Shown here one piece after another: positions 41,989 to 50,167 of a stretch of 64,000 bases of DNA. The stretch is from Streptomyces sp. JH34 (GTDB taxonomy: Bacteria > Actinomycetota > Actinomycetes > Streptomycetales > Streptomycetaceae). Position 1 is the first letter of the stretch, and every line of letters begins with the position of its first letter. Below the pieces are notes generated by a model. The model was given only the letters and a program-made list of their open reading frames with translations, did not search any database and was not told the origin of the DNA. The position numbers and the translations under genes were made by a program. Location of the stretch: positions 5,766,001-5,830,000 of the forward strand of contig NZ_JAJSOO010000001.1 of NCBI RefSeq assembly GCF_029428875.1, given 5' to 3'.

Positions 41989-43362
41989 GTGACGTCCCGT
42001 ACCCCGCGCGACTCCAGGCTGCGACTTGTCCGCCCACGACCCCAGGCAACCGCCCGCAAGGCCGTGACGACCCGGCGCACCAGGCCGGCCCCCCGCCCAC
42101 CCGAGGGCACACCGCCCCCGGCCGAACTGGCACGCCAGGCCAGGGCCGTACTGGCCGACGCCGTGCGGATCGCCCACTGGGCCGCGGACGGTTCGACCAC
42201 GGGCTCCGCCCCGCTCGCCGCCCAGGCCCTGGAACGGGCCGCCGCCGCCCTCGGACTCTCCCCGTCCCAGGTGCGCGCCGGATGGGACCGGGCCAGGCTG
42301 GCCGGACTCATCGAGCTGCACGGCGACACCGCCCGCCCCGGCTGGCGGCTGCGCGCCTGGGACCGTGACGACTCCGCCGTGCTCCGCGGCTGGGTGGCGC
42401 TCTTCGACGCGTGGTCGCTCGTCCACGTCTCACCCGAGGGCATCGAGGCCACCGCGGTGGCGGAGGCCGTCGAGGCGGTGCCCCAGGTGCTGTCCCTCCT
42501 TCAGCTGTCGGCGGGCCCCGTCACCGTGCCCGCCCTCCTCGACCTGCTGGGCCAGCGCGTCGCGGAACTCCACGAGGAGCGGTGCGAGGTGCCGTACGGG
42601 CCGCAGGCGCAGCCCGCGCCCACCGGCGGGGGACCGGCCGATCTGAACGCACTGCTGCTGGACTGGGCGCTGGAGGGGCTCGCCTCCGTCGGCGCGCTCA
42701 CGCTGGGCGCCGGGCACGCCACCCTCACCCCGCTGGGCAACTGGGCGGTCTGGGTCAAGCTGGAGCAGATCTGCGTCGCGGCCCAGAGCCCGGCGGGGAA
42801 CATCGAGCAGTCGGCCGCCGACATGCTGCTCGGCTGCGCACGGCTCACCCCGGGCCCGGCCCGCGCCGAATACCGGGCCTGGCTCGCGGCCCGGCCCGTC
42901 GGCAGCGCCGTGGCCGAACTGCTGGCCGTCGCCCGCGGCGAGGACGCCCTGCTGCGCGGTCTGGCCTTCGAGGCGTTGCGCGTCGTCGGCGCCCCCGCCG
43001 AGCCCGTCGTCCGCTCCGTCGTCACCGAGGCACCGCTGCGGCCCTACGCGCTGCTGTGGCTCGCCGAGTACGAGGGCACCGACCCGGACGACGCCCAGGA
43101 CGTCCTCAGCCGCGAGGAGGCCACCTGGCTCTGGGTCGACACCGCCGCGGCCGTGGCCGACCACGGGGAGACCGGGCTGCTGGTCCGCCATCTCGACTCC
43201 GCCGTCCAGGGCACGGTCCCCGCGCTCCTGGACGAGGTGAGAGCCGTCGGACACCCGCGGACCGTCCAGGTGCTGGTCGCCCTGGCCGCCGCCCATCCGG
43301 ACCCGGCCCTCGCCAAAGCCGTACGCCGCGCCGCCTTCCAGGTGCACACCGGCGGGGTGTGA
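41989..43362 (+). CDS. Conserved hypothetical protein, 457 residues
   Basis: A 457-residue soluble protein with a basic N-terminus (about 1-45, TSRTPRDSRLRLVRPRP). A helix-rich part (about 50-130) contains GLSPSQVRAGWDRARLAGLI, which reads like a winged-helix or DNA-binding-like segment. The C-terminal half (about 270-457) resembles HEAT-like helical repeats (SAADMLLGCARLTPGPARAEYR, FEALRVVGAPAEPVVRSVV). I do not recognise the family. Neighbours give no clear hint. GTG 41989 is chosen because the frame before it is antisense-like and lacks family character. Confidence 0.65.
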   Translation: MTSRTPRDSRLRLVRPRPQATARKAVTTRRTRPAPRPPEGTPPPAELARQARAVLADAVRIAHWAADGSTTGSAPLAAQALERAAAALGLSPSQVRAGWDRARLAGLIELHGDTARPGWRLRAWDRDDSAVLRGWVALFDAWSLVHVSPEGIEATAVAEAVEAVPQVLSLLQLSAGPVTVPALLDLLGQRVAELHEERCEVPYGPQAQPAPTGGGPADLNALLLDWALEGLASVGALTLGAGHATLTPLGNWAVWVKLEQICVAAQSPAGNIEQSAADMLLGCARLTPGPARAEYRAWLAARPVGSAVAELLAVARGEDALLRGLAFEALRVVGAPAEPVVRSVVTEAPLRPYALLWLAEYEGTDPDDAQDVLSREEATWLWVDTAAAVADHGETGLLVRHLDSAVQGTVPALLDEVRAVGHPRTVQVLVALAAAHPDPALAKAVRRAAFQVHTGGV

Positions 43363-43381
43363 CCGCGCAGCCCCGGGGCGT

Positions 43382-43792
43382 TCAGCCCGAGGACCCCGGG
43401 GCGTACGTACCGAAGCTCCAGACGTTGCCCTCGGCGTCCCGCGCCATGTAGTCGCGGGAGCCGTAGTCCTGGTCGGTGGGCGGCATCAGGATCTCCACGC
43501 CGTGTTCCACGGCCCGCGCGTGGTGGGCGTCCACCTCGTCCACCACCACGTACACCCCGGTGGGTCCACCACCGGCCATCGCCTCGGCGAAGACACCCCC
43601 GCGTCCCTTCGAGCCGAGCATCACCCTGCCGTTGCCGCAGGACAGCTCGGCGTGCAGCACGCTGCCGTCCTCACCCTCGTACACCGCTTCCTCGGTGAAC
43701 CCCAGGGCCTGGGTCAGCATCCTGACCGCTGCCTTCGCGTCGTCGTACAGAATCGTCGGGAAGATCGTGGGAACGCCGCCCGTGCCTGCCAT
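43382..43792 (-). CDS. VOC-family (glyoxalase-like) protein
   Basis: A 136-residue VOC protein with the paired beta-alpha-beta-beta-beta modules typical of PhnB/glyoxalase relatives: TIFPTILYDDAKAAVRMLTQ, LGFTEEAVYEGEDGSVLHAE, then VYVVVDEVDAHHARAVEHG and DYMARDAEGNVWSFGTY. Metal-binding candidates are few, so it may be a binding protein rather than an enzyme. ATG 43792 is preferred; AGGAG lies 12 bases upstream, while GTG 43801 is too close to it. Confidence 0.83.
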   Translation of the reverse strand: MAGTGGVPTIFPTILYDDAKAAVRMLTQALGFTEEAVYEGEDGSVLHAELSCGNGRVMLGSKGRGGVFAEAMAGGGPTGVYVVVDEVDAHHARAVEHGVEILMPPTDQDYGSRDYMARDAEGNVWSFGTYAPGSSG

Positions 43793-43874
43793 CGGACTCA
43801 CCTCTCCTGTTCACCCGCACCACTTCGATGTGATCCGCGTCTCAGTTTCCATCATCGGCCGGCCATCGGTGATC

Positions 43875-44396
43875 TCAGCCGAAGGTGTCGCACCGGCTCG
43901 GGTCCCCGGTGCGGAATCCCGTCGTGAACCACCGCCTGCGCTGGGCGGACGACCCGTGCGTCCAGGGCCCCGGATCCACGCTGCCCTGGAACTTCTCCTG
44001 AATCCGGTCGTCCGCGATCGCCGACGCCGCGTCGAGCCCGTCCTGGATGTCCGCCTCGGTCAGCTCCGTGATCAAGGTCCGGCCGGACTCGCCCGGAGTG
44101 GTCGTAGCGTGGTTCGCCCAGACCCGGCGAAGCGGTCCGCCTGCGGTTCGACCTTCACGGAAGCGCTGTCAGCGCCCTGCCGGCCGTCCTGCGCCCGGCA
44201 GCAGGGTGCCCAGCTGGTTCTGCACCCGATGGCCGTACTCGTGCACCACCACGTACGCCTCGGCGAACGGGCCGCCGCTGGATCCGTACGTCGTCCGCAG
44301 CTCGTCGAAGAACCCCAGGTCCAGATGGACGTGCCGGTCACCGGGGAGCACGCGGAAAAGCAGGTGGACACCGCCAGTAGACTGAGTCCATGGCAA
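43875..44396 (-). pseudogene. Decayed YpfJ-like neutral zinc metallopeptidase
   Basis: Fragments of one metallopeptidase family appear in order in three frames: DRHVHLDLGFFDELRTTYG and FAEAYVVVHEYGHRVQNQLG (44396 to about 44180; includes the HEYGH zinc motif), then ADSASVKVEPQADRFAG (about 44170-44120), then ITELTEADIQDGLDAASAIA and WTHGSSAQRRRWFTTGFRTG to the C-terminal RCDTFG (to 43875). At least two frameshifts therefore separate the pieces. The usual N-terminal 100 or more residues are missing. Stop codons and frame breaks make a working enzyme very unlikely. Confidence 0.8.
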
Positions 44397-44473
44397 TTCT
44401 CCTTGTGCATTAGACGGCGTCGAGTCGTGAGTCCGCTGTCCCTCCGCCGTCCATACCGCCCTGGAGTTTTTCC

Positions 44474-46072
44474 GTGATCACCGCTTCCGGCATCGAGCTG
44501 CGCGCCGGCGCCCGCATCCTCATCGAGTCCGCCTCCTTCCGCATCGCCAAGGGTGATCGCATCGGGCTGGTCGGCCGCAACGGCGCGGGCAAGACCACCC
44601 TCACCAAGTGCCTGGCGGGTGAGGGGACGCCGGCCGGCGGCACCATCGCCCGCAGCGGCGAGGTCGGCTACCTCCCGCAGGACCCGCGCACCGGAGACCT
44701 CGAGGTCCTGGCGCGTGACCGCATCCTCTCGGCCCGCGGGCTCGACGAGATCCTGCGCAAGATGCGGGAGAACGAGGAGCGGATGTCGAACGGCAAGGGC
44801 GCCACCCGTGAGAAGGCGATGAAGAGGTACGAGCGCCTGGAGACGGAGTTCCTCACCAAGGGCGGATACGCCGCCGAGGCCGAGGCCGCCACCATCGCCG
44901 CCGCGCTCAGCCTGCCCGACCGGGTGCTGGGCCAGCCCCTGCACACCCTCTCCGGTGGTCAGCGCCGTCGTGTCGAGCTCGCCCGGATCCTGTTCTCGGA
45001 CGCCGACACCCTGCTCCTCGACGAGCCCACCAACCACCTGGACGCGGACTCGATCGTCTGGCTGCGCGACTACCTCAAGTCCTACCGGGGCGGCTTCATC
45101 GTGATCTCCCACGATGTCGAGCTCGTCGAGACGGTGGTCAACAAGGTGTTCTACCTCGACGCCAACCGCGCGCAGATCGACATCTACAACATGGGCTGGA
45201 AGCTCTACCAGCAGCAGCGCGAGGCCGACGAGAAGCGCCGCAAGCGCGAGCGCCAGAACGCCGAGAAGAAGGCCGCGACCCTCAACGCCCAGGCCGACAA
45301 GATGCGGGCGAAGGCGACCAAGACCGTCGCCGCCCAGAACATGGCCAAGCGCGCCGACCGCCTGCTCTCCGGCCTGGAGGCCGTACGGGTCTCGGACAAG
45401 GTCGCCAAGCTGCGCTTCCCGGACCCCTCCCCCTGCGGCAAGACCCCGCTGATGGCGGAGGGCCTGTCCAAGTCCTACGGCTCGCTCGAGATCTTCACGG
45501 ATGTGGACCTCGCCATCGACAAGGGCTCCCGGGTCGTCATCCTCGGCCTCAACGGTGCGGGCAAGACCACCCTGCTCCGTCTCCTCGGCGGCGCCGAGAA
45601 GCCCGACACCGGCGAGATCATCGAGGGGCACGGCCTCAAGCTCGGCTACTACGCGCAGGAGCACGAGACCCTCGACCCCGAGCGCACCGTCCTGGAGAAC
45701 ATGCGCTCCGCGGCGCCCGACCTCGACCTCGTCGCGGTCCGCAAGACGCTCGGTTCGTTCCTCTTCTCCGGTGACGACGTGGACAAGCCGGCCGGAGTCC
45801 TCTCCGGCGGTGAGAAGACCCGGCTCGCCCTGGCGACGCTGGTCGTCTCGTCCGCCAACGTGCTGCTGCTGGACGAGCCCACGAACAACCTCGACCCCGC
45901 CAGCCGCGAGGAGATCCTCGGGGCCCTGCGCACCTACAAGGGCGCCGTCGTCCTCGTCACCCACGACGAGGGCGCCGTCGAGGCCCTCCAGCCGGAGCGG
46001 ATCATCCTGCTGCCCGACGGGGTCGAGGACCTCTGGGGTGCGGACTACCGCGACCTGGTCGCCCTGGCCTGA
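44474..46072 (+). CDS. ABC-F family ATPase
   Basis: A 532-residue soluble protein with two ABC ATPase domains and no membrane part. First domain: Walker A GLVGRNGAGKTTLTK and signature LSGGQRRRVELAR; second: ILGLNGAGKTTLLRLL and LSGGEKTRLALATL. The DEPTNHLD/DEPTNNLD Walker B motifs are intact. The charged helical linker between them (about 235-300, Lys/Arg/Ala-rich, ending DKMRAKATKTV) is the P-site interaction motif region of ABC-F proteins, which act on the ribosome. Whether it is a housekeeping EttA/Uup-like factor or an antibiotic-resistance member cannot be told. GTG start with CTGGAG upstream. Confidence 0.93.
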   Translation: MITASGIELRAGARILIESASFRIAKGDRIGLVGRNGAGKTTLTKCLAGEGTPAGGTIARSGEVGYLPQDPRTGDLEVLARDRILSARGLDEILRKMRENEERMSNGKGATREKAMKRYERLETEFLTKGGYAAEAEAATIAAALSLPDRVLGQPLHTLSGGQRRRVELARILFSDADTLLLDEPTNHLDADSIVWLRDYLKSYRGGFIVISHDVELVETVVNKVFYLDANRAQIDIYNMGWKLYQQQREADEKRRKRERQNAEKKAATLNAQADKMRAKATKTVAAQNMAKRADRLLSGLEAVRVSDKVAKLRFPDPSPCGKTPLMAEGLSKSYGSLEIFTDVDLAIDKGSRVVILGLNGAGKTTLLRLLGGAEKPDTGEIIEGHGLKLGYYAQEHETLDPERTVLENMRSAAPDLDLVAVRKTLGSFLFSGDDVDKPAGVLSGGEKTRLALATLVVSSANVLLLDEPTNNLDPASREEILGALRTYKGAVVLVTHDEGAVEALQPERIILLPDGVEDLWGADYRDLVALA

Positions 46073-46106
46073 CCCGCGAGGCTGCCGGGTCCGGTGCGGT
46101 CCCTGG

Positions 46107-46159
46107 TGATCCAACGCGTCTGGATCATTCGGCCCATCGGTGATCCATCATCTGGATGA
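46107..46159. promoter_or_regulatory. GATC-containing inverted repeats upstream of gbn
   Basis: TGATCCA (46107-46113) and TGGATCA (46121-46127) form a perfect inverted repeat with a 7-base spacer; a second, imperfect copy TGATCCA...TGGATGA spans 46141-46159. All three GATC tetramers are GATCA on one strand. Gbn-type proteins bind GATC(A/T) in S. coelicolor, so these could be sites for the downstream gene's own product; function is inference. Confidence 0.4.
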
Positions 46160-46181
46160 GCGGGTCTCGTACCCCGGCGCG

Positions 46182-46207
46182 GCGCCCGGCAGATAGCTGC
46201 CGGGCGC
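46182..46207 (+). terminator. Terminator of the ABC-F gene
   Basis: Perfect 11-base arms GCGCCCGGCAG (46182-46192) and CTGCCGGGCGC (46197-46207) with the tight loop ATAG, 110 bases after the ABC-F stop. No T-run. Confidence 0.65.
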
Positions 46208-46428
46208 ACTCATTTCAGGCCACCTCGCCCCGTACGGCCCTGACCTGCCCGTTTTCCCCGCAGCCGCTTCCGAATGGCGTCCAGACGTGTGTGAATGCTG
46301 AATTCCGCTTGTGTCGGACCGCTTCGGGGCGCGGAATCCCGACCTATGTACCTTGCCGAATGGGTGGCCAGGAAGCGCGGGAGGGGTGATCATGAGAGTC
46401 CAGAGCGCACTTCCTTGAGGAGGCACGG

Positions 46429-46650
46429 GTGGCCGAGACTCTGAAGAAGGGCAGCCGGGTGACCGGCGCCGCGCGCGACAAGCTCGCGGCAGACCTGAAG
46501 AAGAAGTACGACTCCGGTGCGAGCATCCGGGCGCTGGCCGAGGAAACCGGCCGCTCCTACGGGTTCGTCCACCGGATGCTCAGCGAGTCCGGAGTCACGC
46601 TGCGGGGACGCGGCGGAGCGACTCGAGGCAAGAAGGCCGCTTCGGCCTGA
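46429..46650 (+). CDS. gbn: Gbn-type GATC-binding nucleoid-associated protein
   Basis: A 73-residue basic protein with one helix-turn-helix: a first helix AARDKLAADLKKKYDSG, then SIRALAEETGRSYGFVHRML as the HTH, ending in an Arg/Gly/Lys tail. Length and sequence match the small Streptomyces protein described as Gbn (SCO1839 in S. coelicolor), a nucleoid-associated protein that binds GATC-containing DNA and influences sporulation. GTG start with GAGGAGG upstream. It is a single-gene unit with a GATC-rich upstream region. Confidence 0.85.
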   Translation: MAETLKKGSRVTGAARDKLAADLKKKYDSGASIRALAEETGRSYGFVHRMLSESGVTLRGRGGATRGKKAASA

Positions 46651-46723
46651 CGGCGGGCAGCGGTCACGGGCCTCGCCGGAACACCGGGTGGCCACCCGGC
46701 CGACCGTCAGGTCGCCCGGGTGG

Positions 46724-46737
46724 TTACTGTTCAGTAA
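46724..46737. promoter_or_regulatory. Palindrome upstream of the enoyl-CoA hydratase gene
   Basis: TTACTG-TT-CAGTAA at 46724-46737, a perfect 14-base palindrome 43 bases upstream of the ATG at 46781. Its AT-rich arms stand out here and resemble TetR- or GntR-family operators of fatty-acid degradation genes. Upstream, CCGGGTGGCCACCCGG (46684-46699) may end the gbn transcript. Confidence 0.4.
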
Positions 46738-46780
46738 TCGTCCAGTACGTGCTGACTGCACCCGGCTCCGGAGGCGCTCC

Positions 46781-47572
46781 ATGACCTCGCTCGACTCTGT
46801 GCTCGACAAGGACGGCGTACGGCTCACCGTCGATGACGCGGTTGCCACGGTGACGCTCACCAACCCGGCCAAGCGCAACGCTCAGTCTCCCGCTCTGTGG
46901 CGGGCGTTGACAGAGGCCGGACGGGCGCTCCCCGGCAGCGTGCGGGTCGTCGTGCTGCGTGGCGAGGGCAAGTCCTTCTCCGCAGGACTCGACCGGCAGG
47001 CATTCGCACCCGAGGGATTCGACGGTGAGCCGTCCTTCATCGACATGGCACGCGGGTCCGAGGCCGACCTCGACGCGACCATCGCCGAGTACCAGGAGGC
47101 GTTCACCTGGTGGCGCCGCAACGACATCGTGTCGATCGCGGCGGTCCAGGGGCACGCCATCGGTGCCGGCTTCCAGCTCGCCCTCGCCTGCGACCTGCGG
47201 ATCGTCGCCGAGGATGTGCAGTTCGCCATGCGCGAGACCGGTCTCGGCCTGGTTCCCGACCTCACGGGCACGCACCCTCTGGTGAACCTCGTGGGGTACG
47301 CCCGCGCGCTCGAGATCTGCGCCACCGGGCGCTTCGTGCACGCGGAGGAGGCCGAGCGCACCGGTCTCGCCAACCTCGTGGTCCCCGCCGACCAGCTCGA
47401 CGCGGCGGGGAGCGACCTGGCCGCGGCCCTGCTCGCCGCCCCGCGCGACGCGGTCGTCGAGACCAAGGCGCTGCTGAGCGGCGCCCTTTCGCGTACGTAC
47501 GAGGAGCAGCGCACCGCCGAGCGCGCCGCACAGGGCCGCCGGCTGCGCGACCTCGCCGGTCTCGCCGACTGA
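46781..47572 (+). CDS. Enoyl-CoA hydratase/isomerase family protein
   Basis: A 263-residue crotonase-fold protein. The CoA-binding and oxyanion regions are visible: VTLTNPAKRNAQSPALWRAL at the N-terminus, LRGEGKSFSAGLDRQAF (first oxyanion loop), and VQGHAIGAGFQLALACDLRI (second). The catalytic-glutamate region reads FAMRETGLGLVPDLTGTHPL, where one of the two usual Glu residues of classical hydratases seems replaced by Asp, so the reaction may be isomerisation or another crotonase reaction. CCGGAGG precedes the ATG. Acts in acyl-CoA metabolism in the cytosol. Confidence 0.88.
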   Translation: MTSLDSVLDKDGVRLTVDDAVATVTLTNPAKRNAQSPALWRALTEAGRALPGSVRVVVLRGEGKSFSAGLDRQAFAPEGFDGEPSFIDMARGSEADLDATIAEYQEAFTWWRRNDIVSIAAVQGHAIGAGFQLALACDLRIVAEDVQFAMRETGLGLVPDLTGTHPLVNLVGYARALEICATGRFVHAEEAERTGLANLVVPADQLDAAGSDLAAALLAAPRDAVVETKALLSGALSRTYEEQRTAERAAQGRRLRDLAGLAD

Positions 47573-47626
47573 CCGGCCAGGACCTCCTGCGCCGCACCGC
47601 CCCTCGCCACCCGGTGAGGGGCGCCG

Positions 47627-48322
47627 TCAGTCCCCGTCCACGACGGCCGTGACCAGCACCGCGACCGTGGGAGGGCCCTCCACGGCGTCGGCCACCGCCC
47701 CGCGCACCGCCCGCGCGACGTCGAGCGCCCGGTGTCCCTCCGCCGCCGCGAGCTCCACCCGGACATGCCCCTCCGACTGCTGAACGGCGCTGCCCAGCAC
47801 CCGGGTCAGCGAGACGACGCCCGGGACACCGGCCGCCGCGGCCCCGGCCACCCCCTCGGGTTCCGCGGCCCGGACGTCGGCGGGCCGCTCCGCAGCCGGC
47901 GGGGGTTCCTCCTCCAGCAGCTCCGTCACCCGCAGGTCCACCTCGTCGACCACCAGACCGAGCCGCTGGGCCGCCGCCGTCAGCAGAGCCGCGCGCAGCG
48001 CCTCGGCGGTCGCCGGCAGTGGCCGCCGTGCCGTCGTGGAGAAACCGGCCTCGATCCGCAGCGGGCCGGGCGGCAGCGCGCTCGGAGGCCCGGGCGCCAC
48101 CGGCTCCGGGGCGTGGTCCGGCGCGGCCAGGGCGATCCGCAGCGTTCCCAGCACGGCCCCCGATCCGGTCGCCGCGTCCCGCAGCACGGCCGCAGCCGCC
48201 CGTTCGGCGATCCATGAACAGTCGGACGGGCCGCCCAAAGGGAGCAACCTGCCCAGGCCGAGCCGTTGGCGTACGGCAGCGGTCCATCCGTCGGCCCGGT
48301 GCGGGCTGTCAGCCATTGTCAT
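47627..48322 (-). CDS. Hypothetical protein divergent from the Asp23 cluster
   Basis: A 231-residue Ala/Pro-rich soluble protein. An N-terminal piece (CSWIAERAAAAVLRDAATG), a middle piece (EALRAALLTAAAQRLGLVVDEV) and a C-terminal piece (GHVRVELAAAEGHRALDVARAV then VAVLVTAVV) each resemble halves of small Asp23/AmaP-like alpha-beta units, separated by Pro-rich linkers. I cannot name the family with confidence. ATG 48322 has GGTGGAG upstream. It is divergent from, and probably works with, the Asp23 genes that start at 48416. Confidence 0.65.
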   Translation of the reverse strand: MTMADSPHRADGWTAAVRQRLGLGRLLPLGGPSDCSWIAERAAAAVLRDAATGSGAVLGTLRIALAAPDHAPEPVAPGPPSALPPGPLRIEAGFSTTARRPLPATAEALRAALLTAAAQRLGLVVDEVDLRVTELLEEEPPPAAERPADVRAAEPEGVAGAAAAGVPGVVSLTRVLGSAVQQSEGHVRVELAAAEGHRALDVARAVRGAVADAVEGPPTVAVLVTAVVDGD

Positions 48323-48415
48323 TGCTCCACCCTGCCCCATCCACGGCGCGGGACCGGGGAAGCGCACTTACCGTGGGCCACGGAAGTCCAACCCGCCCCG
48401 AAGGGAAGAGCGGCG

Positions 48416-48907
48416 ATGACCGAGAGCCCGCAGCAGAACAGGCCCGACAGCCCCGGCGCCCCGTCCCGTGGTGACGACGGCAGGCAGAACCAGCTCACCA
48501 AGCGCGGCGGGGGAGCCCCCGCCACCCGCGGACGCACCACCATCGCCGACGGTGTGGTCGAGAAGATCGCCGGAATGGCGGCACGTGACGTGGTCGGGGT
48601 CCACGCGATGGGCAGCGGTCTCTCCCGGACCTTCGGGGCGGTGCGCGACCGTGTCCCCGGTGGCAAGTCGGTGACCCGCGGCGTCAAGGCGGAGGTCGGC
48701 GAGTCACAGACCGCGCTCGATCTGGAGATCGTCGTCGACTACGGCGTGGCGATCAGCGAGGTGGCCCGCGACGTCCGTGAGAACGTCATCGCGGCGGTCG
48801 AGCGGATGACCGGCCTGGAGGTCGTCGAGGTCAACATCGCCGTGAGCGACGTCAAACTGCCCGACGAGGACGACGACGAGGACGAGTCCGAATCACGCGT
48901 CCAGTAG
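48416..48907 (+). CDS. Asp23/Gls24 family envelope stress protein
   Basis: A 163-residue protein with an Asp23/Gls24 (DUF322) domain at about 40-145: TTIADGVVEKIAGMAARDVV, VKAEVGESQTALDLEIVVDY, then VARDVRENVIAAVERMTGL and VEVNIAVSDVKLPDEDD. The N-terminus is Pro/Gln/Arg-rich and the C-terminus very acidic. In Gram-positives Asp23 forms a layer at the membrane held by AmaP; the matching AmaP gene is last in this operon. AAGGGAAGAG precedes the ATG. Leads the cluster 48416-50746. Confidence 0.92.
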   Translation: MTESPQQNRPDSPGAPSRGDDGRQNQLTKRGGGAPATRGRTTIADGVVEKIAGMAARDVVGVHAMGSGLSRTFGAVRDRVPGGKSVTRGVKAEVGESQTALDLEIVVDYGVAISEVARDVRENVIAAVERMTGLEVVEVNIAVSDVKLPDEDDDEDESESRVQ

Positions 48908-48941
48908 ACCTCCCACGCACGGCAGTTGAGGAGAGCACACG

Positions 48942-49133
48942 ATGAGCATGGCTGTGGTCGGCCTGGTGGCCGGCATGGCGCTCGGCTTCGCCGGATACTT
49001 CGGCGGCTTCGGGGCCTTTCTGCTGGTGGCCGCGCTGGGCGCGGTCGGCTTCGTCGCCGGCCGCTTCCTGGACGGTGACCTGGAACCCGGCGACTTCTTC
49101 CGGAGTCGCGAGCGCGGCGACCGACGACGGTGA
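48942..49133 (+). CDS. Small membrane protein of the Asp23 cluster
   Basis: A 63-residue protein with two adjacent hydrophobic stretches (about 3-22 and 24-44) and an acidic-then-basic tail (DGDLEPGDFFRSRERGDRRR). It resembles small DUF2273-type proteins that accompany Asp23. Follows the first Asp23 gene by 34 bases and its stop overlaps the next GTG (GTGA). Confidence 0.82.
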   Translation: MSMAVVGLVAGMALGFAGYFGGFGAFLLVAALGAVGFVAGRFLDGDLEPGDFFRSRERGDRRR

Positions 49134-49483
49134 CGGGGGGAACCGGCCGGGTCGGCGCCGCGGAGCGCGGGCAGACCCGGATCGCCGACCGCGTCGTCGC
49201 GAAGATCGCCGCGCAGGCGGCCAAGGAGGCCGTCGACGAGCGGCCCCAGGACGCCGCCCCACCGCGCGCCACCGTCACCGTGCACCACGACACGGCCCGG
49301 GTGCGGGTCAGCCTCGACCTCGCCTACCCCTGCGACATCGGCCGTCAGTGCGGCGCGGTTCGTCGCCGGGTGGCCGAGCGGGTGAGAGCACTGGCGGGGA
49401 TGGAGGTGCCCGAGGTGGCGGTCCAGGTCGAACGGCTGCACCCGTCGGGAGCGGGCACCGCACCGGAGGGGAGCATCCGATGA
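49130..49483 (+). CDS. Second Asp23/Gls24 family protein
   Basis: A 117-residue shorter Asp23-family copy: TRIADRVVAKIAAQAAKEAV, ARVRVSLDLAYPCDIGRQCG, and VRRRVAERVRALAGMEVPEV. It lacks the acidic tail of the first copy and has a Cys pair (YPCDIGRQC) instead. Overlaps its neighbours on both sides by four bases, so the whole cluster is translationally linked. May mix with the first copy in one layer. Confidence 0.87.
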   Translation: MTGGTGRVGAAERGQTRIADRVVAKIAAQAAKEAVDERPQDAAPPRATVTVHHDTARVRVSLDLAYPCDIGRQCGAVRRRVAERVRALAGMEVPEVAVQVERLHPSGAGTAPEGSIR

Positions 49484-50163
49484 CCGAGCCCCAGGACCCG
49501 GAGAACAGCACGCGGCGCCTGCCCACCGTCGAGGCGGCGTCACCGGGCGGCGTGCTCGAGATGCAGTCCGCCTCGGGCTCGAGCTACGAACCCGGAACCG
49601 CGCCGGACCCGCCGGGCGGCAGGGCGGGGCGCTTCTGGTCCGGGCGCAGGGTCCCAGCGGCCCTGGTCGCCCTGGCCGTCCTCGGCGGCGCCGGAATCCT
49701 GCTCTACGACATCGCGGCCGTACGCGCGGACCACCCCGCCATGCAGTGGCGGCGCTCCGTCGCCGACGACCTGTCGAGCCGTCACCTCGACGACGTGTGG
49801 GTCCTCGCGGGATCCGCGCTGGCGGCCGCCCTCGGTCTCTGGCTGCTCCTGCTGGCCCTCACTCCCGGGCTGCGCGCCCTGCTTCCCATGAGACGCCGGC
49901 ACGCCGGCGTACGGGCCGGACTCGACCGGACGGCCGCCGGCCTGGTCCTGCGCGACCGGGCCGTGGAAGTGGCCGGTGTGCAGTCCGTACGGGTGAGGAT
50001 GAGCCGTCGCAGGGCGACCGTGCGGGCGCTCTCGCACTTCCGTGAACTCGACGACGTCAGGGCCGATCTGGACACCGTCCTGTCCCTCGCCGTCAGCGAA
50101 CTGGATTTGGCACGCCCGCCGGGCCTCTCCGTGCACGTGCGCCGGCCCGCGAAGAAGGGATGA
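49480..50163 (+). CDS. DUF6286 membrane protein of the Asp23 cluster
   Basis: A 227-residue protein with a Pro/Ser-rich cytoplasmic N-terminus (about 1-55) and two membrane segments (about 60-82 and 104-126). The soluble C-terminal domain (about 150-225) has VRVRMSRRRATVRALSHFRE and VLSLAVSELDLARPPGLSVHV, matching the DUF6286 domain found beside Asp23/AmaP genes. Likely a membrane anchor or partner of the Asp23 layer. ATG overlaps the previous stop (ATGA). Confidence 0.82.
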   Translation: MTEPQDPENSTRRLPTVEAASPGGVLEMQSASGSSYEPGTAPDPPGGRAGRFWSGRRVPAALVALAVLGGAGILLYDIAAVRADHPAMQWRRSVADDLSSRHLDDVWVLAGSALAAALGLWLLLLALTPGLRALLPMRRRHAGVRAGLDRTAAGLVLRDRAVEVAGVQSVRVRMSRRRATVRALSHFRELDDVRADLDTVLSLAVSELDLARPPGLSVHVRRPAKKG

Positions 50164-50167
50164 CCTC

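Larger units (their letters stand above)
46073..46428. other. Intergenic region with terminator, GATC cluster and gbn promoter
   Basis: 356 bases between the ABC-F gene and gbn. It contains three GATC sites arranged with inverted TGATCCA/TGGATCA repeats at 46107-46159, the ABC-F terminator at 46182-46207, and a fourth GATC at 46388-46391 just before the gbn ribosome site. A distinct -35/-10 pair for gbn was not clear. Confidence 0.5.

Noticed and set aside
44417..46114. Long minus-strand frame over the ABC-F gene
   Set aside because: It is antisense to a clear ABC-F protein; only its C-terminal end touches the metallopeptidase remnant.
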